A DNA stretch of 64,000 nt from Phyto melanocephala (lineage: Eukaryota; Arthropoda; Insecta; Diptera; Rhinophoridae), in NCBI GenBank assembly GCA_941918925.1, contig OW799235.1:104301947-104365946 (forward strand), read 5' to 3'. Shown piece by piece: positions 1 through 9,873 of the stretch. Within the stretch, counting starts at the first letter, position 1, and each line of letters begins with the position of its first letter. The position numbers and the translations under genes are program-made. The notes below the pieces were generated by a model. That model was not told where the DNA came from, did not search any database, and saw only the letters and a list, made by a program, of their open reading frames with translations.

Positions 1-660
1 CATTGTCCGATATCTGACACCATTGACGGAAACGGCGACCCCGTGTTCATTTTCAAAAAAAATAAGGACCAATTATCCTTTCTAATGAAACACTGCACCA
101 AACCGTACACTTAGATGGGTGTAGTTCTCGCTGTTGAACTACTCTTCGAGGTTCCATAGCTCATACCCTGCGGTTTTGCTTATTTATGAACCCACTTAAT
201 TGAAAATGGGCTTCTTTGCTCATAATTAAATTATGAATAAAATTATGATTTTCTTCTGCTTTTTGCCGGAAAAAAACTGCATAGTCAAGTCGTTGCTGGT
301 AGTCTGTCAGTTTCAATTCTCGGATAAGCAGAATTTTGTATGGAAATATTTACATACGCTCGTGAGAGGTTAAGTTGTGTTGAACGTCTCCTGGTTGATG
401 TTTCTGCATCATCCCGAATGCTCCTTTGTACCAGTTCAATATTGTCAGCAGTGTGCACCGTTCGTCCTCTGCCAGCACCAACTTCTTTACAACACCTGGT
501 TGTCGAAAATTTGTAACCAGACGGTTTGTTGTTGACTCTGAGGGTCCAACCCGCACATTAAAATAACGACAATATGCACGCTGAGTCAAAACAATAGATC
601 GTTGATTTGAAAAAAACGCTCTACACTTTGGGCACTATGCTCAATTGAGTACTGCTCCAT
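1..660 (-). pseudogene. Decayed mariner/Tc1-type transposase, runs off the left edge
   Basis: The minus strand reads as a DDE transposase of the mariner/Tc1 superfamily in pieces. From an ATG at 658-660 there is a short N-terminal stretch (MEQYSIEH), then a stop/frameshift near 590. Next comes a helix-turn-helix region (AYCRYFNVRVGPSEST...) at about 590-440. Further on are a YKI-like segment, the block KEAHFQLSGFINKQNRRV at about 210-150, and near the edge VWCSVSLERIIGPYFFEN and VNGVRYRTM. The order and wording match the conserved core of this transposase family (family knowledge). Stops and frame changes show it is dead. The catalytic C-terminal part lies outside the window. Relatives occur at 20466-20865, 40148-40280 and 44300-44575. 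Confidence 0.8.
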
Positions 661-942
661 TTTAAAGTCCCCAAGCCTTCTTTACAAAATACTGAAAAAA
701 AGTAATAAAAAAGTTATAAGCATTGCAAACCCCTTCGTTAAATTTGGACTACCAGTATTTTAGACTACAATTTTAAAATATTTTAAAGTGTTTTACAGCA
801 ACTTTTAAAATATCGTTCGTCTAGTCAGAAAAAAAATATACTTTATATATTTACAAGGAGTGTCATAATGTCATAATAAAAAAAATAAAATGACTAATTA
901 TTATTATAACATATGACAATACAAAACTTAGGACACCTTGTT
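661..942 (-). mobile_element. 5' noncoding part and probable terminal repeat of the mariner relic
   Basis: This is A+T-rich sequence between the transposase ATG (660) and GGACACCTTG at 931-940. Read on the minus strand, that word gives CAAGGTGTCC, similar to CAGGGTGTC at the end of the mariner copy at 20348. I take about 942 as the outer end of this element. The other end is outside the window. Confidence 0.45.
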
Positions 943-1170
943 ATTTAACCAAATGCGTTTTATTAAGCCCCATAGAAGCAGGGAATTCAATCAAATGATA
1001 CTTAAAAATTATTTCGGTCGTATGGCCAAGGAGCATACGAAATGCCCAAATTAAGGCAACTTTTTGATCAATGTTACCCGCATCATAAGCCTGTGTAAAG
1101 TCACCCTATAGTAAATAATTGTTAGGTGTGAAATCGCACGACAATGAAGGCTAACTAATTTCTATAAATC
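943..1170. other. Unassigned sequence left of the BEL element
   Basis: No ORF, RNA or repeat was recognised. It is less A+T-rich than its surroundings and could be an old repeat. The BEL element inserted at its right edge. Confidence 0.4.
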
Positions 1171-1175
1171 AATTT

Positions 1176-1635
1176 TGTTTATGCACGAAAATACCACTGC
1201 GCTTAATATAATATCCACGACTGTGCGCTTAATAGAATATTTGTGAGTGTTAACATATTCTATGCCATCTGTTGTGTTATGATCTTCTTTTTACCCTCAA
1301 TGTTTTTTTAGTTCTTTATACAACCTTGTGCGCGAGCGGTTCATATTTTCAAACGCTGTGGTAAACTATTATAAATTGTTATATACTATAAATTTTATAT
1401 TACAAATTACAACTTAAAACTAATAAAGCACAACTTATAATAATAAGAAATTTTGCATTGTGCAATACAGTGTATTTATCCTAATTTTAAAGTGAAATAA
1501 AATAAACCAAATTATCATTACGAACAAAAAAAAAATTTTTTTTTTTAAATAACTATCGTGAAGTGTTTCCTTTTTTTTTTCTTAAATAATTAAATGGATT
1601 AAAATCCAGTGAGTATCGCCCCCCAAATCTCTTCA
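1176..1635 (+). repeat. 5' LTR of the BEL element
   Basis: This 460-bp direct repeat matches 9410-9868 at every base I compared, except for one extra T in a T-run near 1536-1546. It begins TGTTTATGCACG and ends ATCTCTTCA. A TATA-like A+T stretch lies near 1380-1400, and two overlapping AATAAA words lie at 1496-1506. These would serve as promoter and polyadenylation signal. That role is inferred from position. Confidence 0.95.
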
Positions 1636-1640
1636 TTTTT

Positions 1641-1656
1641 TGGTCCTTCGAACCGG
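1641..1656 (+). other. Candidate primer-binding site
   Basis: TGGTCCTTCGAACCGG begins 5 bases after the 5' LTR and starts with TGG, as expected for pairing with a tRNA 3' CCA end. I do not assign the primer tRNA. Confidence 0.65.
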
Positions 1657-1788
1657 ATATTTTTTCCCTGGATTTTTCCCGGACCACAAACCACGTAAAA
1701 TCCAATTACATCGAGAGCCTGATCAACAAATAAATTATTAAAAATCAACCCCCTCATTAATCAAAATTGCATCATCATCATATTAAAA

Positions 1789-1797
1789 TACGTAAGT
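1789..1797 (+). promoter_or_regulatory. Candidate 5' splice donor in the BEL leader
   Basis: TAC|GTAAGT, with the GT at 1792-1793, is a strong donor consensus about 150 bases downstream of the primer-binding site. This is where retroviral-type elements place the donor of a subgenomic RNA. Possible partners are the acceptor ending at 8351 (second ORF) and a weaker one ending at 2986 (just before Gag-Pol). No transcript evidence is available. Confidence 0.5.
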
Positions 1798-2273
1798 GCA
1801 AACCTTTCTTTTTAACAAAGGTGCGTATAAAAAAAATTTGTTGCGGTACGCCTTTTGTAATTGTACATTATATATCTACATATCACGTACATACATACAT
1901 ATCTACAAACATATAAACCCACGTCCATACATAACTACCTAAAGCACATACACCGTTTTTTTTTTTGATCCCGTTAAATATTTACATTCCACATCAAATT
2001 TAGCCTAGTAAGCATCGAAATCCACTTAATATTGTTTTAATATTCAGAATCTCTTTTACTTTGTGTGAATTAGCAATACTCTTTAAATTGACCTTCAATT
2101 TGTTGTGTTTAATAAAGAGAGTAAATAATGGAATAAGAGGACAATTTGATGTGTAAGCAGAATAATATTTACGAATGTATGTATGTATGTAAGTATGTAT
2201 GAACACAACAATTACATATAATTTTACATGCGGAGCAATTGATGTGATTGTTGTACATATATAACGGAAAGGA

Positions 2274-2830
2274 ATACGTGGCTCATTTTAAAACTCAATA
2301 AAATATTTTTGGTTGCGATATTTTGCAAATCTTACTATAACCCCCTTATATATTATATATAATAATCTTTATGATTTGTTTTAATGTACGTGGCTCGCTC
2401 TAAAAGTTTCTTTAAACTTTATAAATTCTTCTCCGAAGATATAATAAACCCCCTTATATATAAAATATTACTATAACCCCCATATATATACATTATAATA
2501 ATTTTATGAATTGTTTTTAATGTACGTGGCTCGCTCTAAAAGTTTCTTTAAACTTTATAAATTCTTCTCCGAAGATATGATAAACCCCCTTATACATAAA
2601 ATATTACTATAACCCCCTTATATATACATTATAATCATTTTTATGATTTGTTTTATATATACATTATAATACATTATAATCATTTTTATGATTTGTTAAT
2701 GTACGTGGCTCGCTATAAAAGTTTCTTTAAACTTTATAATTCTTCTCTGAAGATACATTAACCCCCTCAAACATTACAAACACTTTCGTGATTTGTGTTT
2801 TAAGATACGTGGCACACCTTAAAGGTTTTC
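2274..2830 (+). repeat. Tandem repeats in the BEL leader
   Basis: The phrase TACGTGGCTCGCTCTAAAAG recurs, with decay in the outer copies, starting near 2275, 2387, 2523, 2701 and 2806. The spacers between copies are rich in ACCCCCTTATATA. The three middle copies carry AAGTTT-CTTT-AAACTT, which would form a 6-bp hairpin in RNA (for example 2404-2419). One spacer, 2640-2690, contains a further local duplication. Similar variable leaders are known in other insect LTR elements. The role (packaging, translation, promoter) is unknown. Confidence 0.85.
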
Positions 2831-3024
2831 TATTATATGAGGATTTATATTTACATCTTATCCTTATCTACCTTTTATGAAGAAAAGAACCCCGGTTTAT
2901 TAAAGTAATTTTGCTTAATAAACCCTCCTTGTTTGGCCTTCACTCATCATAAAAGATTTATACATATTTCACTAACGGAGCTTCAGGAATTTTTTTCGTA
3001 TACTTGTGGTCCTCCTCTTTCAAT

Positions 3025-6000
3025 ATGGCATTGCTAAAAGGTTTTATTCGGTGTTCTGATCGCATAGTGGAGTTCCAAACGTACTTTGACAATCGCCCTG
3101 CTGAGCAACACTCCATCCATACATTGGAAATCCAAAAGGAGGAAATTAAACGTCTTTGGACCGATGCTAGGTCATCTTACGATACTTTACTAGATAAGGC
3201 TGACAAGGTAAAGGAGGAAGTTCCCCTGGAAACAGTGACAGCTCGCTTCTTTTCTACATTCGGTGTCTACACCAATTTACTGGCAAAGGTCAATGAACTT
3301 CTTAGCAGTCTTTCCAGAAAACATACATCAGATACCCCCATTTTGGAGTCCCAACCTGACCTTAACCCCCATATATCCCTGCCACCCTGTGACACAGACA
3401 TTTTTTACGGTGATTATAAGTCATGGCCAACCTTCCGCGACATGTTCACGGCACTGTATGGAAACAATAAGCGCCTTTCACCCGTTGAAAAAATGTGTCA
3501 CCTACTCAAGAAAACTCAAGGGGAGGCGAGGGAACTCCTCAAAACCTGCCCAATCACAAATGACGGTTTCGATATCGCTTGGCAGAATCTCGTTCATCGT
3601 TATGAAAATAAAAGAATTCTGGTCAACGCCCAGCTAAAATCCCTTTTCAATATAGCCCCTATTTCAAAGGAAACGGGACCCAACATAAGACGCCTGCAAC
3701 GTACAATAAATGACTGCGTCACCAACTTATCGTTACTGGACATCGATACAAATAATTGGGATATAATTTTCGTGTATATCGGTTCCACATGTCTGCCAGA
3801 TGTCACGCTAAATCTTTGGGAACAGTCGTTACCTCATACCAAAAGCTTACCCACTTGGAAAGATATGGATGCCTTCCTAACGTCTAGGTTTCAGACTCTA
3901 GAATCGGTAGCAGACATCCGTTCTACGTTTTCAACCTCTCATACCTCAAATCCTCAAAAGACCAGTAACAAGAAAATAAGGTCATCTGATCAGACGAAAC
4001 TTCATAGTTATAGCACCAGCGTGTCAAATAAATCGGAAAAATGTCCTTTGTGCCCTCACGTACACCCCTTAAGGCTTTGTCCTTCATTTCTTGGAATGAC
4101 CATTGAAGGGCGTTTTAACGTCGTCAAACAACAAAAACGATGCACAAATTGCTTAGGTACTTCCCATGAATATCAAAAATGTAAGAGTCGTTTTCTCTGC
4201 ACCGTCTGCAAGAAAAAACATCACTCGTTACTCCATCGTTATGGACCCCACTTGACGTCCTGTCAACAAGGCACAGTACCGCCCAACTCCCCTTCTGTCG
4301 CTTCCACCGCCATTACTAATACGAACAATATTCGTGAAAATAACCCCCCTAACTTACTCAACACAACCCCGTCTACTTCAAGGGAAGCGGCTGCCCGCAC
4401 ACTACAATCGTATTCAACCCAATTACAGTACGCTTCACATTCAATTATCCTCGGTACTGCACTTGTCGATGTTTACAATGATAATGTCAAATGTACCGTT
4501 CGTGCTCTCATCGATTCTGCATCCGAAGCAACATTCATCTCCAAAAAGCTACAGTTGAAGCTTGGCCTCAGGACCCGCTCGTATCAAACGGAAGTTCATG
4601 GCTTAAATGATTCATTGACAGCTACCTCCACCCAAATTTGTCACATTCAAGTTGGATCCCCAATCGATCGTCCATTTGAAATGCACGTAGATGCCCTCGT
4701 GGTCAAGAAACTCACGGGCCAACTACGTTATTATCCCGCCCCAGATCTCGAAAATGACGCTTTTTCACAACTTCAAATGGCCGACACTTATCGCCAAAAC
4801 TGTTCCGAGATAGATTTACTCCTTGGAGGCGATGTGTACCCGCAAATAATTCAGGAAGGCATACAATGGAACCACAACCATTCCGTGATAGCACAGAAAA
4901 CGGTTTTTGGATGGATCATAACTGGCAGAGTCAAAACTAATCCATATAAAAACTCTATCCTCTCTTTTTTTAATGAATTGGTATTATCCACCCAACTTCA
5001 AAGATTCTGGGAACTTGAAGACGTCCCAAGGAAGTCCAGATCTTCACCACATGACGTATATTGTGAACAGGTGTATCACTCCACTACCTTTAAGAATGAT
5101 GACGGACGCTACGTTGTTTCACTACCTTTTAAGCAAGAATATCCTGAATCGCTCAATGTAGGTGCATCTCGAAATATAGCCTTATCTCAATTTCTACGGA
5201 ATGAATCTAAATTGCTAAAGAATCCCGATTTGAAAACCGAATACGATCGCGTGATCACCGAATATTCTACGCTGGGTCAAATGACCAAAGTATCCCACTC
5301 TTCCTCCAAAAACGGGACCTACTACTTGCCTCATCACGCTGTTTTCAAGCCTGACAGCACTACCACTAAATTACGGGTGGTTTTCAATGCCTCGAGCCCC
5401 TCATCAAATGGCGTAAGTCTGAATGATCTCCTTCACCCCGGTCCTATCCTTCAAGCTGATTTAACCATCCTCGTTTTACGGTGGAGATTTTTTAGATATG
5501 TATTCAATGCGGACATAGAAAAAATGTACCGACAGATTCTTGTGAACACCTCACACACCCCGTACCAACGAATTGTCTTTCGCAACTCGCCCAATGAGCA
5601 ACCCCAAGACTATGAGCTAAATACGGTCACCTTTGGGGTAAACTGCGCCCCGTACCTAGCCATAAGGACTCTATTAGAATTGGCCAAGGAATGCGCGCCA
5701 AATTACCCCCAAGTCTCAAACATTCTTGAACACTATATGTACGTTGATGATGTGTTAGCAGGATCCCATACGATTTCATCTACTCTAAAATTACGTGACG
5801 ACCTCACCACCGTTCTACAATCTGCCGGCTTTCTGCTCCGTAAATGGACAGCAAATAACGATACCCTACTTAATGATCTCCCCCCAAATCAATTGCTAGA
5901 TGAAGAATTCTTAAAACTTTCAGACTCTAGTGTTACTAAAACTCTCGGGCTGAGATGGAACGCTGGAAACGATCACTTCTATTTTAAATTAAAATCTCCC

Positions 6001-8289
6001 CCAACTAAAAACATGACAACAAAAAGATCAGTCTTAGCCGAAATCGCAAAACTATTTGATCCCGCCGGCTGGCTTTCCCCTCTGGTCATAGTGGCAAAAA
6101 TTATTATGCAACAAATATGGAAAGACGGCTCTAATTGGGACGAAGATCTTCAAGCTTCAACATTGCGGCAATGGCATGGTTTTTTAGATGACTATCTTCA
6201 CATAGAAATGATTAAAATTCCCCGTTTCGTTGATTTCGATCCATCGTATTCTATCGAATTACACGGTTTTTGTGACGCTTCAGAAAAGGCGTACGCAGCT
6301 ACATTATATATTCGTACCGAGAGTGAAGGTTTCGTGTCCACCCATCTACTAGTCGCAAAGACTAAGGTAGCCCCCATCAAGTTTGTCTCATTACCCCGAA
6401 AAGAACTGTGTGGAGCCGAATTAATGGCCTGCATGATTGAGTCTATTCAATCGCAGCTTCATCTTAATCATTGCAAACTGTTTCTATGGACAGACTCCAC
6501 CATCGTCTTAGCTTGGCTACAGAAACCCTCTAATAAATGGAAAACTTTTGTGGAAAATAGAGTGTCCTCGATTATTGAAAAGGTAGGCAACGATTCTTGG
6601 GCCCACGTCGCTTCCAAGGAAAATCCCGCCGACATGGCAACCCGTGGCCTCACAATTTCTGAACTTTCTTCAAACACCTTATGGTGGCACGGGCCATCGT
6701 GGCTAAAACTTCCTCCCGCGGAATGGCCGTCACGAACGTCAAATTTTTTCACTGAAGAAGAAGCTAAACCGATTCGTGTACACTCGACAACACTGGACAA
6801 CGAAGACATTCTCAAGGATTTTTCGGATCTACCTCGAGCATTGCGCATTTTTAGTCATATGTTTCGTTTCGCCCACCTTGCCAAAGGTAAAGTTCGATCT
6901 AATAACATCGACCATCATGAACTTACTTCAGCCGAACTAAACTTTGCAAAAACCCGTTTGATAATTGCCAGCCAGAAATGTTACTTCAAACCTGAATACG
7001 ATCTACTATCTGAGAATCTGCCGCTATCCCGAAAAAGTCATATTTTAACTTTAAATCCCTTTATTGACCCTAGTGGTGTAATGAGAGTAAATGGCAGGCT
7101 CTCACAGTCCCCTACACTTAGTTATGACGAACGCTATCCCATCTTGTTGCCTTATTACGCTCGTTTTACAAGATTATTTCTGACTCAACTGCACAAATAC
7201 TCACTTCATAGCCAAAACGCGCTTCTCTACCGACTTATGAGAATGCATTACTACGTTCCCAAGCTTAAAACGTTAATAAAAACTATACTCTCTCGATGCG
7301 TGATATGCGTAAAACATAAACGTCAACTTGGTCAGCAAATCATGGGTGCATTACCCCCGGAACGTACAAGTCTTACTCGCCCCTTTTATGATACTGGAGT
7401 AGATTTTGCTGGACCCTTCGATATAAAATCTTATGCTGGCCGTGGCTGCAAGACGACAAAGGGATATGTACTTGTTTTCGTCTGCTTTGCTACCAAGGCA
7501 ATCCACCTTGAAGCTACTAGTGAGATCTCCACGCAGGCCTTTATGGCTGCATTTGCACGTTTTTTTTCAAGACGTGGAACACCCCGTTCTATGTATTCAG
7601 ACAATGGCACTGCCTTTGTTGGAGCCTCGAATATCTTAAACACTGATAAACAAAATTTCTTATCTCTTGTCCGAAAGAAGGTTCTCTCCCACGACAGTTT
7701 CTCACTCATGGAATGGCATTTCATTCCCCCAGGTGCACCCCATATGGGCGGCCTCTGGGAAGCCGGAGTTAAAAGCTTCAAGTCTCACTTCAAGAGAACT
7801 TGCTATAACCAAAGTTTCACGTTTGAAGAGTTCACTACTATGCTCACCCGCATTGAAGCCTGCTTAAACTCACGGCCTATAAGTCCAATGAGCGATGATC
7901 CAAACAACTTATGTCCTCTAACTCCAGGCCACTTCTTAACTGGAGCTCCCCTATTATCACCTCCGGAACCCGACTTGTCGAGCCATTCATTAAGCTATGT
8001 CAATCGTTGGCAGAAGCTGAAAATACTACACCACCACTTGGCTCGTAGATGGAAACATGAATACCTAATCGAACTCCACAAGAGAGTAAAATGGAAATAT
8101 CCCCAGCGAGACTTCGCTCCCGGCGATCTTGTTGTTATCAAACAAGATAATTTGCCCCCAAACCAATGGCGGCTAGGCCGCATTGATAAAGTGCGCCACG
8201 GCTCCGATAACCGTGTTAGAGTGGCCGATATACGCACCTCCAACGGCGTCATAACACGCCCTATCGCAAAATTAGTTTTACTCCCATGA
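3025..8289 (+). CDS. BEL/Pao Gag-Pol polyprotein
   Basis: This is an uninterrupted ORF of 1754 residues from the ATG at 3025. The open frame extends a few codons upstream without a better ATG. Order of domains: a DUF1759-like Gag region (about 126-260); three zinc-knuckle-like Cys/His clusters (about 338-403), CPLCPHVH, CTNCLGTSHEYQKC and CTVCKKKHH; a DUF1758-type aspartic protease with IDSAS (Asp near 497); reverse transcriptase with YVDD at about 906-909; RNase H with CDAS (about 1084) and WTDS (about 1157); an H2C2 zinc-binding region (about 1390-1428); an integrase core with Asp 1460, Asp 1526 and Glu 1579; and a DUF5641-like tail. It makes the element's particle protein and its replication and integration enzymes. 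All catalytic residues I looked for are present. Confidence 0.95.
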   Translation: MALLKGFIRCSDRIVEFQTYFDNRPAEQHSIHTLEIQKEEIKRLWTDARSSYDTLLDKADKVKEEVPLETVTARFFSTFGVYTNLLAKVNELLSSLSRKHTSDTPILESQPDLNPHISLPPCDTDIFYGDYKSWPTFRDMFTALYGNNKRLSPVEKMCHLLKKTQGEARELLKTCPITNDGFDIAWQNLVHRYENKRILVNAQLKSLFNIAPISKETGPNIRRLQRTINDCVTNLSLLDIDTNNWDIIFVYIGSTCLPDVTLNLWEQSLPHTKSLPTWKDMDAFLTSRFQTLESVADIRSTFSTSHTSNPQKTSNKKIRSSDQTKLHSYSTSVSNKSEKCPLCPHVHPLRLCPSFLGMTIEGRFNVVKQQKRCTNCLGTSHEYQKCKSRFLCTVCKKKHHSLLHRYGPHLTSCQQGTVPPNSPSVASTAITNTNNIRENNPPNLLNTTPSTSREAAARTLQSYSTQLQYASHSIILGTALVDVYNDNVKCTVRALIDSASEATFISKKLQLKLGLRTRSYQTEVHGLNDSLTATSTQICHIQVGSPIDRPFEMHVDALVVKKLTGQLRYYPAPDLENDAFSQLQMADTYRQNCSEIDLLLGGDVYPQIIQEGIQWNHNHSVIAQKTVFGWIITGRVKTNPYKNSILSFFNELVLSTQLQRFWELEDVPRKSRSSPHDVYCEQVYHSTTFKNDDGRYVVSLPFKQEYPESLNVGASRNIALSQFLRNESKLLKNPDLKTEYDRVITEYSTLGQMTKVSHSSSKNGTYYLPHHAVFKPDSTTTKLRVVFNASSPSSNGVSLNDLLHPGPILQADLTILVLRWRFFRYVFNADIEKMYRQILVNTSHTPYQRIVFRNSPNEQPQDYELNTVTFGVNCAPYLAIRTLLELAKECAPNYPQVSNILEHYMYVDDVLAGSHTISSTLKLRDDLTTVLQSAGFLLRKWTANNDTLLNDLPPNQLLDEEFLKLSDSSVTKTLGLRWNAGNDHFYFKLKSPPTKNMTTKRSVLAEIAKLFDPAGWLSPLVIVAKIIMQQIWKDGSNWDEDLQASTLRQWHGFLDDYLHIEMIKIPRFVDFDPSYSIELHGFCDASEKAYAATLYIRTESEGFVSTHLLVAKTKVAPIKFVSLPRKELCGAELMACMIESIQSQLHLNHCKLFLWTDSTIVLAWLQKPSNKWKTFVENRVSSIIEKVGNDSWAHVASKENPADMATRGLTISELSSNTLWWHGPSWLKLPPAEWPSRTSNFFTEEEAKPIRVHSTTLDNEDILKDFSDLPRALRIFSHMFRFAHLAKGKVRSNNIDHHELTSAELNFAKTRLIIASQKCYFKPEYDLLSENLPLSRKSHILTLNPFIDPSGVMRVNGRLSQSPTLSYDERYPILLPYYARFTRLFLTQLHKYSLHSQNALLYRLMRMHYYVPKLKTLIKTILSRCVICVKHKRQLGQQIMGALPPERTSLTRPFYDTGVDFAGPFDIKSYAGRGCKTTKGYVLVFVCFATKAIHLEATSEISTQAFMAAFARFFSRRGTPRSMYSDNGTAFVGASNILNTDKQNFLSLVRKKVLSHDSFSLMEWHFIPPGAPHMGGLWEAGVKSFKSHFKRTCYNQSFTFEEFTTMLTRIEACLNSRPISPMSDDPNNLCPLTPGHFLTGAPLLSPPEPDLSSHSLSYVNRWQKLKILHHHLARRWKHEYLIELHKRVKWKYPQRDFAPGDLVVIKQDNLPPNQWRLGRIDKVRHGSDNRVRVADIRTSNGVITRPIAKLVLLP

Positions 8290-8328
8290 CCATCATCCCT
8301 ACATCATCTAACAACCAATTTTCCTTTT

Positions 8329-8351
8329 TTTATCGTTTTTTTTTTTCACAG
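8329..8351 (+). promoter_or_regulatory. Candidate 3' splice acceptor before the second BEL ORF
   Basis: A long pyrimidine tract (an almost unbroken T run, 8322-8347) ends in CACAG at 8351. The ATG of the second ORF follows 5 bases later in the context CCAACATG, with A at -3. This is a near-ideal acceptor. It would let the second ORF be the first ORF of a spliced RNA. Function is inferred. Confidence 0.65.
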
Positions 8352-8356
8352 CCAAC

Positions 8357-9160
8357 ATGTCTCCTCGTCACCAAAGAAATACATCTCCAATTGAGGAACG
8401 AAAACCTGGCAAAGCACGCAACAAGTTACATACTTTCGATTGTCGCATATGTCGCCAAGATCATCCATTGCGGAAATGCCTCAAATTCAAACGGAAAACC
8501 GTGTCTGAACGTCGAGATGTCGTAAAACGTTTCCGCTATTGTGAGAATTGTCTGGCTCACTCCCACCAGAAACCAAAATGTCGTAGTAACGATCGTTGTC
8601 GTCAATGCGGCGACCGACATCATACCCTGCTTCATCTCCATAAACGTCTTCTTACGCCTAGAACCGATGTAAACGACCACGCTAGTAGTATTGGGATCGC
8701 AACTGTCGTCCCCACGGCAATCATTAAAATACGTCTAAAGGATAGTTGGGGAGCCGTACGCTGCCTTCTCAATCCAAGCGTGGAGACGAGCAGCATTGCA
8801 AACTTCCTCATCGAGAGGTACAAATTGCCAATAGATGTATCAAATAGAGAAAAATGGTGCACGGTATCTTTTCGTTCACGTTTTGATGAAGGGCCTACCC
8901 TTATGTTAACCGCCAAAGTCACCAGGGAGCTGCCCCGTCGACAACCAAAAAAGAAGCTAGATAGCAGAGTTGCTGATTGTTATCAGAATCTTCGCCTCGC
9001 TGATCCGGATTTTTTCAAAGACGGTGAAATAAACATTATTCTTGGAGCAGATATCTACCCTCAACTTATCAGAAGTGGCATTCAATTACAATCAATTACA
9101 TCACCCTTGGCGCAAGACACCCTATTAGGTTGGGTCATAATTGGAAAATTTGGAGTTTAA
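8357..9160 (+). CDS. Second BEL ORF: extra zinc-knuckle plus inactive protease-like protein
   Basis: This is an intact 267-residue ORF 67 bases after the Gag-Pol stop, in the position of env. It has no signal peptide or membrane segment. Residues about 28-96 repeat the Gag-Pol zinc-knuckle plan: CRICRQDHPLRKC, CENCLAHSHQKPKC, CRQCGDRHHTLLH. Residues about 120-267 match the Gag-Pol protease region: LLNPSVE aligns with LIDSASE, and LGADIYPQLIRSGIQ aligns with LGGDVYPQIIQEGIQ. The shared ending GW(V/I)I(I/T)GK/R follows in both. The catalytic Asp position is Asn (residue 139), so protease activity is not expected. It lacks the DUF1759-like Gag part and RT. Possible roles are RNA binding, a nucleocapsid-like cofactor or a self-limiting Gag partner, all inferred. 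Alternatively it is a captured piece of a related BEL element. The base sequence differs clearly from the homologous part of Gag-Pol, so it is not a fresh duplication. Confidence 0.88.
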   Translation: MSPRHQRNTSPIEERKPGKARNKLHTFDCRICRQDHPLRKCLKFKRKTVSERRDVVKRFRYCENCLAHSHQKPKCRSNDRCRQCGDRHHTLLHLHKRLLTPRTDVNDHASSIGIATVVPTAIIKIRLKDSWGAVRCLLNPSVETSSIANFLIERYKLPIDVSNREKWCTVSFRSRFDEGPTLMLTAKVTRELPRRQPKKKLDSRVADCYQNLRLADPDFFKDGEINIILGADIYPQLIRSGIQLQSITSPLAQDTLLGWVIIGKFGV

Positions 9161-9409
9161 CAATAATAAATTTACCCTATATTTTACTTATAAATCTTAT
9201 ATTGTCAAACTATCAAAAATTGTCAAGATACATGGAAATTGCCTTTTAACTTAATTTGCCTTGATTCCTAAAATTTTTACACCACTGAATTATATTTTTC
9301 TAGAATTTTTTACATTTATCTTTATTTAATGATACACTAGTAAACCTAAGCCTTGTTAAACCACTCTCACCCTTCTTGTTGCTATTGCAATACAGCAAGG
9401 GGGGCGGGA
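9161..9409 (+). other. BEL 3' noncoding stretch and polypurine tract
   Basis: This A+T-rich noncoding sequence ends in AAGGGGGGCGGGA at 9397-9409, directly next to the TG of the 3' LTR. That is the expected plus-strand primer of an LTR element. Nothing else was seen. Confidence 0.8.
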
Positions 9410-9868
9410 TGTTTATGCACGAAAATACCACTGCGCTTAATATAATATCCACGACTGTGCGCTTAATAGAATATTTGTGAGTGTTAACATATTCTATGCC
9501 ATCTGTTGTGTTATGATCTTCTTTTTACCCTCAATGTTTTTTTAGTTCTTTATACAACCTTGTGCGCGAGCGGTTCATATTTTCAAACGCTGTGGTAAAC
9601 TATTATAAATTGTTATATACTATAAATTTTATATTACAAATTACAACTTAAAACTAATAAAGCACAACTTATAATAATAAGAAATTTTGCATTGTGCAAT
9701 ACAGTGTATTTATCCTAATTTTAAAGTGAAATAAAATAAACCAAATTATCATTACGAACAAAAAAAAAATTTTTTTTTTAAATAACTATCGTGAAGTGTT
9801 TCCTTTTTTTTTTCTTAAATAATTAAATGGATTAAAATCCAGTGAGTATCGCCCCCCAAATCTCTTCA
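9410..9868 (+). repeat. 3' LTR of the BEL element
   Basis: 459 bp, the same as 1176-1635 apart from one T in a homopolymer. AATAAA at 9730-9735 is the likely polyadenylation signal. The AATTT duplication follows at 9869-9873. Confidence 0.95.
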
Positions 9869-9873
9869 AATTT

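Larger units (their letters stand above)
1176..9868 (+). mobile_element. Complete BEL/Pao LTR retrotransposon
   Basis: An 8.69-kb element starts TG and ends CA. It is flanked by a perfect 5-bp duplication AATTT (1171-1175 and 9869-9873), the size usual for BEL/Pao. The order is 5' LTR, candidate primer-binding site at 1641, a 1.39-kb leader with tandem repeats, a Gag-Pol ORF, a second ORF, a polypurine tract at 9397-9409 and the 3' LTR. The LTRs differ only by one T in a homopolymer, so the insertion is recent. Domain order (protease, RT, RNase H, integrase, C-terminal DUF5641-like) fits BEL/Pao. Both ORFs are open, so this copy may be autonomous. That is inference. Confidence 0.95.
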
